A stretch of DNA of 64,000 nt. Source: Egibacter rhizosphaerae. GTDB lineage: Bacteria; Actinomycetota; Nitriliruptoria; Euzebyales; Egibacteraceae. This document shows positions 8,678 through 17,799 of the stretch, piece after piece. Below the pieces are notes generated by a model that saw only the letters and a program-made list of their open reading frames with translations, searched no databases and was not told where the DNA came from. Position 1 is the stretch's first letter, and each line of letters begins with the position of its first letter. The position numbers were made by a program, and so were the translations under genes. The stretch covers positions 1,116,001-1,180,000 of the forward strand of contig NZ_CP036402.1 of the NCBI RefSeq assembly GCF_004322855.1. Direction: 5' to 3'.

Positions 8678-9622
8678 TCAGGCGGCGGTGTCGCTCAGAG
8701 CGCGCCCACGCGACGGATGGCGCAGCTTCGAGAGCGCGCGTGCCTCGAGCTGGCGAATGCGCTCCCGGGTGAGGCCGAAGTACCGGCCGACGTCGTCCAG
8801 CGTGCGGGCTTCCCCGTCGAGGAGCCCGAACCGCAGCTCGAGGATGATGCGCTCCCGCTCGGGGAGTCCGCTCACCACGTCGAGCAACTCCTGGCGGGCC
8901 AGGCCCTTCGCGGCGACCTCGAGGGGATCGTCAGCGTTGCGGTCCTCGATGAAGTCGCCGAGCTCGGCATCACCGTCCTCACCGACCGGCGTCTCGAGCG
9001 AGGTCGGCGTCCGCGCGTAGGTGAGCAGCTCCTCGACGGTCTCGGCCTCCTCGCCGAGCTCCTCCGCGAGTTCCTCGAGGGCCGGCTCCCGTCCCAGGGA
9101 CTCGGCGAGGTCGCGCTGCATCGACAGCGCCCGGCGCACTCGCTCCATCATGTGCACCGGCAGCCGGATCGTGCGCCCCTTGTCGGCCACGCCGCGCCCG
9201 ACCGCCTGCCGGATCCACCACGTCGCATAGGTGGAGAACTTGTAGCCCCGCCGGTAGTCGAACTTCTCGACCGCGCGCAGCAGCCCGAGGTTGCCCTCCT
9301 GGATGAGGTCGAGGAGCGGCAACCCCTGCCCCTGATAGCGCTTGGCGACGCTCACGACGAGCCGCAGGTTCGCTTGGACGAGCCGTTCCTTGGCCCGCTT
9401 GCCGTCCCGGTCCACCTGATTCAGCTGCCGGCGGCGGGTGGGCGAGAGCTTCCTCCCCTCGCTGGTCGCTTCTGCCAGCAGCCGTTCCGCTTCGAGTCCC
9501 GCTTCGTACCGCTTCGCCAGATCGACCTCTTCCTCGGCGGTGAGCAGCGCGGTGCGTGCCATCTCCCGCAGGTACAGCTGCACGTGGTCGTGAAGCGGCA
9601 TCTCCTCGACGATCTGTGCCAC
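8678..9622 (-). CDS. RNA polymerase sigma-70 family factor (group 2-like)
   Basis: A 314-residue primary-like sigma factor. Region 1.2 is DHVQLYLREMARTALLTAEEEVDLAKRYE, region 2 contains NLRLVVSVAKRYQGQGLPLL, DLIQEGNLGLLRAVEKFDYR and GYKFSTYATWWIRQAVGR, region 3 begins at TIRLPVHMMERVRR, and region 4 is RERIILELRFGLLDGEARTL followed by the helix-turn-helix VGRYFGLTRERIRQLEARAL. It lacks the long acidic N-terminus of the housekeeping factor, so it is most like the nonessential group 2 factors of Actinobacteria (HrdA/SigB type). I chose the GTG at 9622, 12 bases after AAGGAGG; a GTG at 9634 abuts that site and an ATG is at 9601. No anti-sigma gene is adjacent. Confidence 0.85.
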   Translation of the reverse strand: MAQIVEEMPLHDHVQLYLREMARTALLTAEEEVDLAKRYEAGLEAERLLAEATSEGRKLSPTRRRQLNQVDRDGKRAKERLVQANLRLVVSVAKRYQGQGLPLLDLIQEGNLGLLRAVEKFDYRRGYKFSTYATWWIRQAVGRGVADKGRTIRLPVHMMERVRRALSMQRDLAESLGREPALEELAEELGEEAETVEELLTYARTPTSLETPVGEDGDAELGDFIEDRNADDPLEVAAKGLARQELLDVVSGLPERERIILELRFGLLDGEARTLDDVGRYFGLTRERIRQLEARALSKLRHPSRGRALSDTAA

Positions 9623-9911
9623 GGTCGCTGTCACCCTCCTTCTGGGACGGCCGAGCCGCGAGCTCGACACGGTCCGCGGGCCTCTCGCTCGTCAGCGCGA
9701 CGCGGGCTGGCCTCGGTCAGGCTGTCAGCCGCCTCGCGCACCCCGGACTCGGCCCGGAGCGGTCGCGTTCACAGGTCTGTCTCGTGGCGCGGGCCGACAC
9801 GCACGGTTCGTGCAGCCCACCAACTACTCCACAGGGTACGACGCGGTGGGGGTCTGTGGGGAGGTCTTTTCGTTCGCGCCCGCAGGCCGCACGCCCGCGT
9901 CACGGGCAGCC

Positions 9912-9937
9912 GTGTGGGACCGTCGACGAACGGGTAT
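9912..9937 (+). promoter_or_regulatory. Possible stress-sigma type promoter for the membrane-protein pair
   Basis: GTGT (9912-9915), a 16-base spacer and GGGTAT (9932-9937) resemble the GTTT-N15-17-GGGTAT promoters of the actinobacterial SigB/SigF class, with one mismatch in the -35. Initiation would fall about 28 bases before the ATG at 9972. The rest of the 349-base gap between the sigma gene and this operon (9623-9971) shows no gene I can support. Confidence 0.3.
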
Positions 9938-9971
9938 CGCGGTCGAGGTGCCCCACGACCGAGGAGGACCC

Positions 9972-10397
9972 ATGGCGACCGGGACACCGCCCGCCCCCGA
10001 GGCGGACGAGGAGGCGCCGGACGTTGGCACTCGCGGCCTGGTGGGCGGACTCGCGGAGGATGTCGGTCCGCTGCTGTCGGCTCACGTCGCGCTCGCCAAG
10101 CAGGAGGTGTCCGAGGGCGCGAAGGCGAAGGCGGCCGGCGCCGGGATGCTCATCGGGACCATCGTGCTGCTCTGGTTGGCGGTCCAGGGTCTGCTGATCG
10201 CTGCGGGAGCGGCACTGGCCCTGGTCGTGCCGGTGTGGGCTGCCGCGCTGATCGTCTCCGGGGTGCTACTGCTCCTGGGTGTGATCCTTGCCCTGGTGGG
10301 ACGACGATTGCTGGCCACCCCGATCACGGTCGACACGACGAGGTCGGAGGTCGAGCAGACCGTGCGCGTGGTGCGCGAACGATTGGGGCGGGCGTGA
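9972..10397 (+). CDS. Phage holin family (actinobacterial holin-X type) membrane protein
   Basis: A 141-residue protein. The N-terminal 45 residues are soluble and acidic, then comes an amphipathic helix (LAEDVGPLLSAHVALAKQEV), two adjacent transmembrane helices (about 60-82 and 87-110) and a short charged tail. This is the layout of the Act-HolX/phage holin family that is widespread in Actinobacteria and usually chromosomal rather than phage-borne. The role is unknown; the family is often associated with envelope or stress genes. The ATG at 9972 follows GAGGAGG by 5 bases. The following DUF4235 gene starts within its stop codon (GTGA overlap), so the two are translated together. Confidence 0.75.
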   Translation: MATGTPPAPEADEEAPDVGTRGLVGGLAEDVGPLLSAHVALAKQEVSEGAKAKAAGAGMLIGTIVLLWLAVQGLLIAAGAALALVVPVWAAALIVSGVLLLLGVILALVGRRLLATPITVDTTRSEVEQTVRVVRERLGRA

Positions 10398-10786
10398 ACG
10401 CGAGGGACAAACGGCTGGCGAGCGAGCGCGCGGAGGTCGAGCGCGCGCGGGAGCGTCTGGCCGGACGGCTCGACCGGGTTGACGAGGAGGTCCGAGGGCA
10501 CGTGGCGAGCGCAGCGCAAACCATCGCGTGGAAGGCCGGGGCCGCGGCGGCAGCGTTCGTCGCGGCGCTCACGACCCGCAAGGTCCTCAACCTCCTCTGG
10601 ACGCGACTCCGCGGCAGCGAGCCGCCAGAGGATCCCACGGACCCGGCGACGGGCTGGGGCGACGCGGTCGGGTGGACGGTCGCCACCACGGTGGGGGTCG
10701 GGGTCGCTCAGCTCGTCGCTCGGCGAGGTGCCGCAGCCGGCTGGGCGAAGGCGACCGGGGACAGCCCACCGGGCTTCGACCGCTGA
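10394..10786 (+). CDS. DUF4235 family membrane protein
   Basis: A 130-residue protein. The first 45 residues are highly charged and helical (LASERAEVERARERLAGRLD), followed by two hydrophobic segments that match DUF4235: TIAWKAGAAAAAFVAALTTR then KVLNLLWTRLRGSEPPEDPT, and GWGDAVGWTVATTVGVGVAQ then LVARRGAAAGWAKATG. The PPEDPTDP linker between the segments is characteristic of the family, which has no assigned function. The GTG start at 10394 overlaps the stop codon of the holin-like gene by 4 bases, a sign of translational coupling. A strong hairpin terminator follows 7 bases after its stop. Confidence 0.8.
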   Translation: MNARDKRLASERAEVERARERLAGRLDRVDEEVRGHVASAAQTIAWKAGAAAAAFVAALTTRKVLNLLWTRLRGSEPPEDPTDPATGWGDAVGWTVATTVGVGVAQLVARRGAAAGWAKATGDSPPGFDR

Positions 10787-10793
10787 GGCGAGC

Positions 10794-10827
10794 GAATCCG
10801 CCCCCACGGGCCCGGTGGGGCGGATTC
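10794..10827. terminator. Bidirectional hairpin terminator
   Basis: A 13-bp inverted repeat with one bulged C (left arm beginning GAATCCGCCCC, right arm ending GGGGCGGATTC) lies between the convergent DUF4235 and SWIM genes and overlaps the SWIM stop codon. It probably ends both transcripts. No T-run is present on either side. Confidence 0.65.
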
Positions 10828-11704
10828 AGGAATCGGGGCGCGAGCCCGCCTCGGCACGATACCCGGTGCCGCGGGGGGTCCCGTCGTCGCTGGAGGAGGC
10901 CGCGGCCTCCTCCAGCGACGCCGCCCATTCCGCGGCCGCGGACACCAGGGGGCTGAACAGGTTCCAGGCGTCGACGCCACCGGCCCACCCGGGGGGGTCA
11001 CCGAGCAGCTTCAGCGGACCCGCCGGGGTCCGGGGCTCCTCGGCAGGGGGAACCCCGAAGCCTTCGATCGGCTCCGCCGTGCGGCTCCAGCGGGTCGCCT
11101 CGAGCTCCTCGAGGGGCAACGCGCGACGAGCCGTCCCCCGCGAACGTTGGCGGCGCGCCTCCGCCAATTCGGCGAGCAACCGCTCCCTCCCGCGGCCCCG
11201 CACCTTGAACAGCGCGAACGGCTCCTCCGCGAGCAGCTCCTCGAACGCTTCCCAGAGCGCGGCGACGTGCGCGCACGGCCACACGCGATCGGCGCAGTCG
11301 CAGGAGGTGGCGAGCTCCTCGTAGCGGGGGAACACGCGCACCCCGGTACCTGCCAGCTCCGCGTCCAGCCCGTCGGGGGCCTGCCCGGCGAGCAGGCGTG
11401 CGCTGTGGCGCAGCTTGCCCGCGAGGACCTCGATCACGGTGATCCAGGCCTCGTCGTCGAGGGGCGTCAGTTCCAGTTCGGGCGTGTAGGGCGTGGCCCG
11501 AGCGTCCTGAACCCGCACCGACACCCTGCCGGGCTGCACGCGGAGATCACCGGTGCGGCTCGCTCGGTGGAACGCGTGCCCCTGGCGGAGGCGCTTGGTG
11601 ACCTCGACGTCCGGCCGCTCGACGAGTGCCCGCCACGCCGCGGCCCAGTCACCAGCGCTCTCGGCGCTGCCCGACCCGGCCACGGATTCCCTGGCGTCAG
11701 TCAT
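10826..11704 (-). CDS. SWIM zinc finger protein
   Basis: A 292-residue protein with a SWIM-type zinc motif, SCDCADRVWPCAHVAALWEAF, at about 130-150 (Cys-X-Cys, then Cys-X-His). Upstream are a beta-rich domain containing VQPGRVSVRVQDA and a region ELTPLDDEAWITVIEVLAGKL. SWIM domains bind DNA or proteins and in bacteria frequently pair with SNF2 helicases. That is the case here: its start is 11 bases after the stop of the SNF2 gene on the same strand, a common actinobacterial pair. The ATG at 11704 has a good ribosome site (TAGGAGGG about 5 bases upstream). The tail is low-complexity (LEEAAASSSD). The function of the pair, perhaps chromatin or repair related, is not established by the sequence. 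Confidence 0.85.
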   Translation of the reverse strand: MTDARESVAGSGSAESAGDWAAAWRALVERPDVEVTKRLRQGHAFHRASRTGDLRVQPGRVSVRVQDARATPYTPELELTPLDDEAWITVIEVLAGKLRHSARLLAGQAPDGLDAELAGTGVRVFPRYEELATSCDCADRVWPCAHVAALWEAFEELLAEEPFALFKVRGRGRERLLAELAEARRQRSRGTARRALPLEELEATRWSRTAEPIEGFGVPPAEEPRTPAGPLKLLGDPPGWAGGVDAWNLFSPLVSAAAEWAASLEEAAASSSDDGTPRGTGYRAEAGSRPDS

Positions 11705-11715
11705 GGTGCGCCCTC

Positions 11716-14700
11716 CTATCCGGTCGCCTCGAGGGCATCGCTCCACGTCCCGTCCTCGTCGATCTCGCTGATGTCGGCGTCACTGCCGAGCGCGACGAGC
11801 TCGGCGATCTCGTCGTCGCCGAGCTCGGTCACCCACGCCTCGCCCGCGCCGACCACCGAGTCCGCGAGGTAGCGCTTCGACTCCAGGAGGTCCGCCACAC
11901 GCTCCTCGACCGTGCCCGCGGTCACGAGCTTGTGGACGTCGACCGTGTGGTACTGACCGATCCGATGGGCCCGGTCGGTGGCCTGGTCCTCGACCGCCGG
12001 ATTCCACCACCGGTCGTAGTGGATCACCTGCGTCGCGGCCGTCAGGTTCAGGCCCGTGCCGCCCGCCCGCAGGCTCACCACCAACACCGGCACGGGCGAG
12101 GTCCCGTCCTCGCCCTGGAAGCGCGCGACCATCCGGTCGCGAGCGGTGGCGTTCACCCCGCCGTGCAACAGCGGCACGTCGACGTCCAGGTCGCGGGCGA
12201 GCACCTCGGACAGGATCCGCCCCATCGCGACGTACTGCGTGAAGATGATCACCTGCTCGTCCGAATCGAGCGCGTCGCGCACGAGGTCGCGGCAGACCGC
12301 GAGCTTGCCGCTGCGCGTCGCGAGGTCGTCCACCCCGCTCTCGTCGAGCGTGCCGTACGCCTGCGCCGGGTGGTTGCACACCTGCTTCAGCTTCGTGAGC
12401 AGCGCCAGCACCCGGCCGCGGCGTTCCATGTCCGAGCCGTCGGCCGCGACGGCCCCGCCGGTCTCGAACGCGGCCGAGACCTCGCGCTCGTAGTGCTCGG
12501 CCTGCTCGGGGGTGAGCGGGCAGACGACCGTGCGCTCGATCTTGTCCGGGAGGTCGCTGATGACCTCGGGGTCCGTCTTCTCGCGCCGCAGGATGAACGG
12601 GGCGACGAGGCGGCGCAGGCGCAAGGAGGCGGTCGCGTCCCGGCGCTTCTCGATGGGGGTGACGAACTGCCGGCCGAATCGCGCCCGGGTGCCGAGCAGG
12701 CCGGGGTTGGTCACGTCCATGAGCGACCACAGCTCGGCGAGCCGGTTCTCGAGCGGTGTGCCGGTCATCACGACGGTGTGGCCGCTCTGGAGCCGGCGCA
12801 CCGCCTTCGCGCCTGCGGTTTGGGGATTCTTCACGTGTTGCGCCTCGTCGAGCGTGACGACGTCCCATCCGACCTTCTCGAGCAGGTCGACGTCCCGTCG
12901 CAGCGTCCCGTAGGTCGTGAGCACCACGCCGTTCGGCTCGTCGAGCGCGGAGGGACGATCGCTGCCGTGGTGACGGGTGACGGGCAGTTCCGGCGCGAAC
13001 CGGCGCAACTCCCGTTCCCAGTTCCCGACGACCGAGGTCGGGCACACGACCAGGTGCGGACCACCACCGCGAACGAGCAGATAGCCGATCAGTTGGATCG
13101 TCTTGCCCAGCCCCATGTCGTCGGCGAGGACGGCACCGAACCCGAGGCGACCCATCCCGGCGAGCCACGCGACGCCTCGCTGCTGATACGGGCGCAGCTC
13201 CCCCTCGAACCCGACGGGCTCGCGGATCTCGGCCGGCCCGCGATCGGCCTCCTGCAGCCGCCGGACGAGCTCGGCGACGCGCCCGTCGGCGACGACCTCG
13301 GCCTCGGTCCCGGCCGCGGGGCCCTCACCGGACGCGGGCTGGGCCCCGGAAAGCGCCAACCCCAGTGCGTCACCGAGCAACAGGGTGCCCGGTTCCGACA
13401 GGCCACGGATGCGCTCGGCCTCCTCGGGATCGAGCCGCACCCACTGGTCCCGCCACCGCACCAGCGGTCGCTGGGCAGCGAGCAGCCCCGCCACCTCCTC
13501 CTCGTCGAGCGGTTCGTCGCCGAGGACCACCTCCCAGCGGAACGGGATCTCCGCCGCGTCGAGCTCAGGCGCGTGGTCCGTCGCCTCGTCCGCCTCCTCG
13601 CCGACCCGCAGCCGCACGCGCAGGTGCCCGGTGGCCAGCTCGTCCGGCAGCTGGACCAGCACCCCGGCGGCCTCGAGCAGGGGTGCGGCCTCCGACAGGA
13701 ACTCCCACGCGCCTTCGAGGTCGAGCGTCACGGCCTCGGGCACCGCTTCGGCGAGCGCCTGCTCGAGCGGCGGGAACACGCGCGCACAACGACCGAGGCC
13801 CGCAAGCAGGACCTCCTGGCGTGCGAGGCCGCCGGGGTCGTCCTCGTCGTCCTGGCTCGCCCAGACCTGGTCCGCGGGCAGGAACGCCCCGGTCTCGGTT
13901 CGAACACCGAGGTGAAGGACCCAGTCCCCCTCGGGGTCGGATGGCGCGACGAGCCGCAACTCCGTGAACACTCCGGCGTCGTCGGCCGCCACCGTCGCGT
14001 GCCAGCCGGCGACGCCCGCGACGAGGTCGGCGGCATCGTCACGCAGCGGCACCAGAGGGTCGGACGTGTCCCGCAGCGCCTCCTCCCAACGGGCGGTCCA
14101 CGGCAGGATCCGCGCACGCGGCCGACCCTCCCGAGGGTCGGCGGATCCCTCGCGGGCGCAGAGGTCGGCCACCCCGTCGCAAAAGACCGCGAGCAAGTCG
14201 TCAGGCCGCCAGACACCGTCGTCGCCGTCGCGGGGGACCGCATGCGCGGCCGGCGGCAGGACCGTGACGAGCCGGCGCAACAGGGTCTCGGCGTCCTCGT
14301 CACCGGTCGGCAAGGCCCGCCACGTTCCCGCGACCTCACCGGTCTCCTCGTCGAGGGCGAGGGACGGGACGATCCGGTGCCCGATCACCAGCCGCCACGC
14401 CAGACGGGCCGTGAGCGCGAACGCGCGGAGGCTGTCGGGACGTCGCCGGTGAAGCGGGCCGACATCCGCCGGCACGGCGAGCAGGGCCGGCAGCGCGTCA
14501 CGCAGCCGGATCGCGCGAACGGCCACCTCGGCCGCCCGGGGCACGACCCCGCCGTGGTCGCGATGCAGGACGGCGAGCCGGGCGTGGGCGGGCTCCCCCG
14601 GCGGCAGCCCGAGGGTGCGCGCGGCATCCGCGAGATCGGAGGGTGACGCTCCCGGACCCGAGGCACCCGTCGGGTCAGCATGTGACCCGTCGGCCCCGTC

Positions 14701-14835
14701 GACCCGGTCCGGTGCCTCGCCGGACGGCGTGTCGAGCGGGGAGTCACCGCGGGGCGCGGCGTCGTAGACGAGCAGCTGTCCCCATGCGGGAACGAGCCCG
14801 GCGGGCAGGTAGGTGACCTGTAGATCGGCGCGCAT
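11716..14835 (-). CDS. SNF2 family DNA-dependent ATPase/helicase
   Basis: A 1039-residue SNF2 protein. The N-terminal 450 residues contain the bacterial SNF2-associated domain (LPDELATGHLRVRLRVGEEA), followed by the ATPase core. Walker A is DDMGLGKTIQ, motif Ia follows in HLVVCPTSVVGNWERELRRF, motif II is DEAQHVKNP, motif III is VMTGTPLENRLAELWSLMD, and the C-terminal lobe has VIIFTQYVAMG, VLVVSLRAGGTGLNLTAA and WNPAVEDQATDRAHRIGQ. All key residues for ATP hydrolysis and DNA translocation are intact. It probably remodels protein-DNA complexes. I chose the ATG at 14835; a GTG at 14862 is an alternative. The SWIM gene follows after 11 bases, and the hypothetical gene upstream ends 104 bases before. 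Confidence 0.92.
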   Translation of the reverse strand: MRADLQVTYLPAGLVPAWGQLLVYDAAPRGDSPLDTPSGEAPDRVDGADGSHADPTGASGPGASPSDLADAARTLGLPPGEPAHARLAVLHRDHGGVVPRAAEVAVRAIRLRDALPALLAVPADVGPLHRRRPDSLRAFALTARLAWRLVIGHRIVPSLALDEETGEVAGTWRALPTGDEDAETLLRRLVTVLPPAAHAVPRDGDDGVWRPDDLLAVFCDGVADLCAREGSADPREGRPRARILPWTARWEEALRDTSDPLVPLRDDAADLVAGVAGWHATVAADDAGVFTELRLVAPSDPEGDWVLHLGVRTETGAFLPADQVWASQDDEDDPGGLARQEVLLAGLGRCARVFPPLEQALAEAVPEAVTLDLEGAWEFLSEAAPLLEAAGVLVQLPDELATGHLRVRLRVGEEADEATDHAPELDAAEIPFRWEVVLGDEPLDEEEVAGLLAAQRPLVRWRDQWVRLDPEEAERIRGLSEPGTLLLGDALGLALSGAQPASGEGPAAGTEAEVVADGRVAELVRRLQEADRGPAEIREPVGFEGELRPYQQRGVAWLAGMGRLGFGAVLADDMGLGKTIQLIGYLLVRGGGPHLVVCPTSVVGNWERELRRFAPELPVTRHHGSDRPSALDEPNGVVLTTYGTLRRDVDLLEKVGWDVVTLDEAQHVKNPQTAGAKAVRRLQSGHTVVMTGTPLENRLAELWSLMDVTNPGLLGTRARFGRQFVTPIEKRRDATASLRLRRLVAPFILRREKTDPEVISDLPDKIERTVVCPLTPEQAEHYEREVSAAFETGGAVAADGSDMERRGRVLALLTKLKQVCNHPAQAYGTLDESGVDDLATRSGKLAVCRDLVRDALDSDEQVIIFTQYVAMGRILSEVLARDLDVDVPLLHGGVNATARDRMVARFQGEDGTSPVPVLVVSLRAGGTGLNLTAATQVIHYDRWWNPAVEDQATDRAHRIGQYHTVDVHKLVTAGTVEERVADLLESKRYLADSVVGAGEAWVTELGDDEIAELVALGSDADISEIDEDGTWSDALEATG

Positions 14836-14939
14836 CGTCCTCAGACGCGAGTGGGTGAGCACACGGACCCCCCCACGCTACTGCGAGGCCACCCGGGACG
14901 CTCGGACATCGTCCGCGCGACGAGCCCGGGCCGCCCCCC

Positions 14940-15515
14940 TCACCGCGCAGCGGCCTCCAACTTGCCCAGCAGGTCGCGCACCGCTGCCGCGGGGATCTGG
15001 TCGCCGTCGGTCTGGGCCAACAGCTCGCGCAGCTCGGCGGCGAGGGCGGCACGCTCGGCCGTGCGGCCGCGGCGCAAGACCTCGCCGGGATCGATCGCCT
15101 CCCCGGTCGCGGTGGCCTGGTCGTGCTCCGCGGAAGTGTCCGCGCCGTCAGCACCGTCGAACAAGGGGCGCTGCTGTCCGAGGGACCCGGCAGGCCCGGT
15201 GGCCTCGTAGTCGGTCAGCCGCTCGCCGGCGAGGGTCGCGGCCCACCAGGTGAGGCCCCGATCCCAGGAGGCCCCCGGCGGACGCTGCCGCGGGATGCGG
15301 CCGCGGAAGGCGACCTCGGCGATCGTGTCGGCCACGACGTCCTGCACGAAGGGGTCCTCCGCGAACCGGGCCCGCAGGGTCTCGACGAAGTCGGGCGGCG
15401 GGGGTCCACCCGTGAGCCGTTCCGCGAGCGCACTGACGACGGGACGGGAACGCTGCAGCCACCGCCACGCGTAGCCGGGGGGCCGGGGCAGGCGGCCGGA
15501 GGTGGGCTCGCTCAC
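14940..15515 (-). CDS. Hypothetical protein
   Basis: A 191-residue soluble protein that I do not recognise. It has an N-terminal segment with aromatic residues (PPGYAWRWLQRSRPVVSALA), a central helical part (FVETLRARFAEDPFVQDVVA, then DTIAEVAFRGRIPRQRPP), a low-complexity acidic linker, and a C-terminal amphipathic helix (LLAQTDGDQIPAAAVRDLLG). The GTG at 15515 follows GAGGAGC by 5 bases, which makes it the best start in a frame that stays open upstream. It is oriented with the SNF2-SWIM pair and may share their transcript. Confidence 0.65.
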   Translation of the reverse strand: MSEPTSGRLPRPPGYAWRWLQRSRPVVSALAERLTGGPPPPDFVETLRARFAEDPFVQDVVADTIAEVAFRGRIPRQRPPGASWDRGLTWWAATLAGERLTDYEATGPAGSLGQQRPLFDGADGADTSAEHDQATATGEAIDPGEVLRRGRTAERAALAAELRELLAQTDGDQIPAAAVRDLLGKLEAAAR

Positions 15516-15637
15516 GCGTGCTCCTCGGTCGACCGATCCCCCCAAGCCTAATGGACGGACGCGGGGCGTGGTCGCAGGCGCACACGGAGCAGCTCGTTCC
15601 GCCGGCGGAGTCACCCACCCCCGTCGGCGGCGGGCTG

Positions 15638-16234
15638 CTACGCGCGCGCCGGTGTGGTCGGTTTCCGGGCGGGCCGGCGCGCCTCGTACGCGCCGATGTC
15701 CTCGTCGTGCTGCAGCGTCAGTGCGATCGGGTCCAGCCCGTTGACCAGCATGTGCTTCGTGTGCTGATCGATCTCGAAGCGCTCGTGGACCGACTCCGCC
15801 ACGAGGGTCTGCTCGGGGAGATCGATCCGGATCGGAGCGCTCGGGTCGGCGGTGGCCAGGTCGACGAGCCGCTCGCAGGCGGCGGTCGACAGCTCCACGG
15901 TGAGCAGCCCGTTCTTGGCGCAGTTGGTCCTGAAGATGTCGGCGAAGCTCGGCGCGACCACCGCCTCGAACCCGTACTGCTGCAGGCCCCACGGCGCGTG
16001 CTCACGACTGGAGCCGGTGCCGAAGTTGGGCCCGGCCACGAGCACGTTCCCGCCCTGGTAGCGGGGATCGTTGAGGACGAAGTCGGGGTCGGCACGCCAG
16101 TCCTCGAACACGACCTCGCCGTAGCCGGTGCGCTCGACCTTCTTCAGGTGCTGCTTGGGCATGATCTGATCGGTGTCGATGTCCGCGCGCCACAGCGGCA
16201 CCATCGTTCCGGTGATCACGGTCACGGGATCCAC
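15638..16234 (-). CDS. leuD: 3-isopropylmalate dehydratase small subunit
   Basis: A 198-residue protein, the standard LeuD length. With LeuC it isomerises 2-isopropylmalate to 3-isopropylmalate in leucine synthesis. The swivel-domain motifs are plain: DIDTDQIMPKQHLKKVERTG near the N-terminus, GPNFGTGSSREHAPWGLQQY at about 68-87, the substrate-binding loop, and ADIFRTNCAKNGLL. The gene follows leuC on the same strand after 60 bases, forming the usual leuCD pair, and ends the operon that begins with the leucine leader peptide upstream of leuA. The C-terminal EARRPARKPTTPARA extension is slightly basic and not typical of the family. Confidence 0.96.
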   Translation of the reverse strand: MDPVTVITGTMVPLWRADIDTDQIMPKQHLKKVERTGYGEVVFEDWRADPDFVLNDPRYQGGNVLVAGPNFGTGSSREHAPWGLQQYGFEAVVAPSFADIFRTNCAKNGLLTVELSTAACERLVDLATADPSAPIRIDLPEQTLVAESVHERFEIDQHTKHMLVNGLDPIALTLQHDEDIGAYEARRPARKPTTPARA

Positions 16235-16294
16235 GGGTCGCTCCCTGCCGTCGGGTGGTCGGCCTTGTCGTCATCGGCGGTGGTGACGGGCCGG

Positions 16295-17767
16295 CTAACC
16301 CACGCCACCGCCGGCCAGGTAGGGGTTCTCGGCGAGGCGCGCCGGCTCCTCGCGCACATCGACGAAGTGCCCGTGGATCGCCGCGGCGGCGGCCATCACC
16401 GGGCTGACGAGGTGGCTGCGCCCGCCCTTGCCCTGGCGGCCCTCGAAGTTCCGGTTGCTCGTCGACGCGCAACGTTCACCCGGTTCGAGGATGTCGGGGT
16501 TCATGCCCAGACACATCGAGCAACCGGCCTCGCGCCACTCGAACCCGGCCGCCCGGAAGACCTCGTCGAGGCCCTCGGACTCCGCCTGGAGCTTCACCAT
16601 CGTCGAGCCGGGCACGACCATGGCCCGCACCGTCTCGGCCACTTTGCGGTCCCGAACCACGCCGGCCGCGGCCCGCAAGTCCTCGATGCGCGCGTTCGTG
16701 CACGACCCGATGAAGACACGGTCGATCGGGATCTCGGTGATCGTCTCCCCGCCGTCGAGCCCCATGTACTCCAGTGCCCGACGGGCCTGCTCGGCGTCGC
16801 GGGTCTCGTCGGGACGGGGCACCCGTCCGGTGACGGGCACGCTCATGGCCGGGGTCGTGCCCCACGTCACGGTGGGCTCGATCGTCGCGGCGTCCAACTC
16901 GTGGGTCCACGCGAACTCGGCGTCGGGATCGGTCGGCAGGTCGCGCCAGTCCTCGAGGGCACGATCCCAGTCCGCACCCTGCGGCGCGTGCGGTCGGCCC
17001 TTGAGATACGCGAAGGTCGTCTCGTCCGGGGCGATCATGCCCGCCCGCGCACCGCCCTCGATGGACATGTTGCAGACGGTCATGCGGCCTTCCATCGACA
17101 GCGCCTCGATCGCGCTGCCCCGGTACTCGTACACGCTGCCGACCCCGCCCTCGACGCCGAGGTCCGCGATGACGCGCAGGATCACGTCCTTCGCGCTCAC
17201 CCCGAACGGCAGCTCACCGTCGACCTGGATCGCGGCGGGCTTCGGCTTGCGCTGCGACAGCGTCTGCGTGGCGAGGACGTGCTCGACCTCGCTGGTGCCG
17301 ATGCCGAACGCGAGCGCCCCGAACGCACCGTGCGTCGAGGTGTGGCTGTCCCCGCACACCACCGTCATCCCCGGCTGGGTGAGGCCCAGCTCCGGGCCGA
17401 TCATGTGCACGATGCCCTGCTCCCGGGCGCGGGTCGAGAACAGCCGGATCCCGAACTCGGCGCAGTTGCGCTCCAGCGCCTCGATCTGCTTCGCCGACAA
17501 CGGATCGGTGATCGGCTCGCTGCGATCGGTGGTCGGCACGTTGTGATCGACCGTGGCCAGCGTGAGGTCCGGACGCCGTACCGGCCGCCCCGCCAGGCGC
17601 AGCCCGTCGAAGGCCTGCGGGCTGGTCACCTCGTGCACCAGGTGCAGATCGATGTACAAAAGGTCCGGATCGTCACCCCCCGACCGGACGACGTGCTCGT
17701 CCCACACCTTCTCGAACAGGGTTCGACCCGACATCCTCCTGGGCTCCTCGCTCGTGGCCGGGTCCAT
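16295..17767 (-). CDS. leuC: 3-isopropylmalate dehydratase large subunit
   Basis: A 490-residue aconitase-family protein, the [4Fe-4S] subunit of isopropylmalate isomerase. It starts with the LeuC signature [13 protein letters not shown], followed by [40 protein letters not shown], the cluster cysteine in [16 protein letters not shown] and the other two in [12 protein letters not shown], with the substrate loop [19 protein letters not shown] placed the start at the ATG at 17767; the ATG at 17734 (giving 479 residues) directly abuts AGGAGG, which leaves no spacing for a ribosome. It lies downstream of the tautomerase-like gene by 32 bases and upstream of leuD by 60 bases. Confidence 0.96.
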   Translation of the reverse strand: MDPATSEEPRRMSGRTLFEKVWDEHVVRSGGDDPDLLYIDLHLVHEVTSPQAFDGLRLAGRPVRRPDLTLATVDHNVPTTDRSEPITDPLSAKQIEALERNCAEFGIRLFSTRAREQGIVHMIGPELGLTQPGMTVVCGDSHTSTHGAFGALAFGIGTSEVEHVLATQTLSQRKPKPAAIQVDGELPFGVSAKDVILRVIADLGVEGGVGSVYEYRGSAIEALSMEGRMTVCNMSIEGGARAGMIAPDETTFAYLKGRPHAPQGADWDRALEDWRDLPTDPDAEFAWTHELDAATIEPTVTWGTTPAMSVPVTGRVPRPDETRDAEQARRALEYMGLDGGETITEIPIDRVFIGSCTNARIEDLRAAAGVVRDRKVAETVRAMVVPGSTMVKLQAESEGLDEVFRAAGFEWREAGCSMCLGMNPDILEPGERCASTSNRNFEGRQGKGGRSHLVSPVMAAAAAIHGHFVDVREEPARLAENPYLAGGGVG

Positions 17768-17799
17768 GGTGGTGGACCCGCCGGATCGGGGTGGTCGGA

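Noticed and set aside
11626-14646. Very long open frame on the plus strand opposite the SNF2 gene (about 1000 codons)
   Set aside because: It is antisense to an intact SNF2 helicase with all motifs, has highly repetitive composition rich in Arg, His, Pro and Val, and shows no domain. High GC removes stop codons in this frame.
3097-15515. A complete phage-defence island in the left third
   Set aside because: Regulators and SNF2/SWIM proteins are present, but no nuclease, methylase, toxin or cyclase is recognisable, so there is no basis for calling a system.
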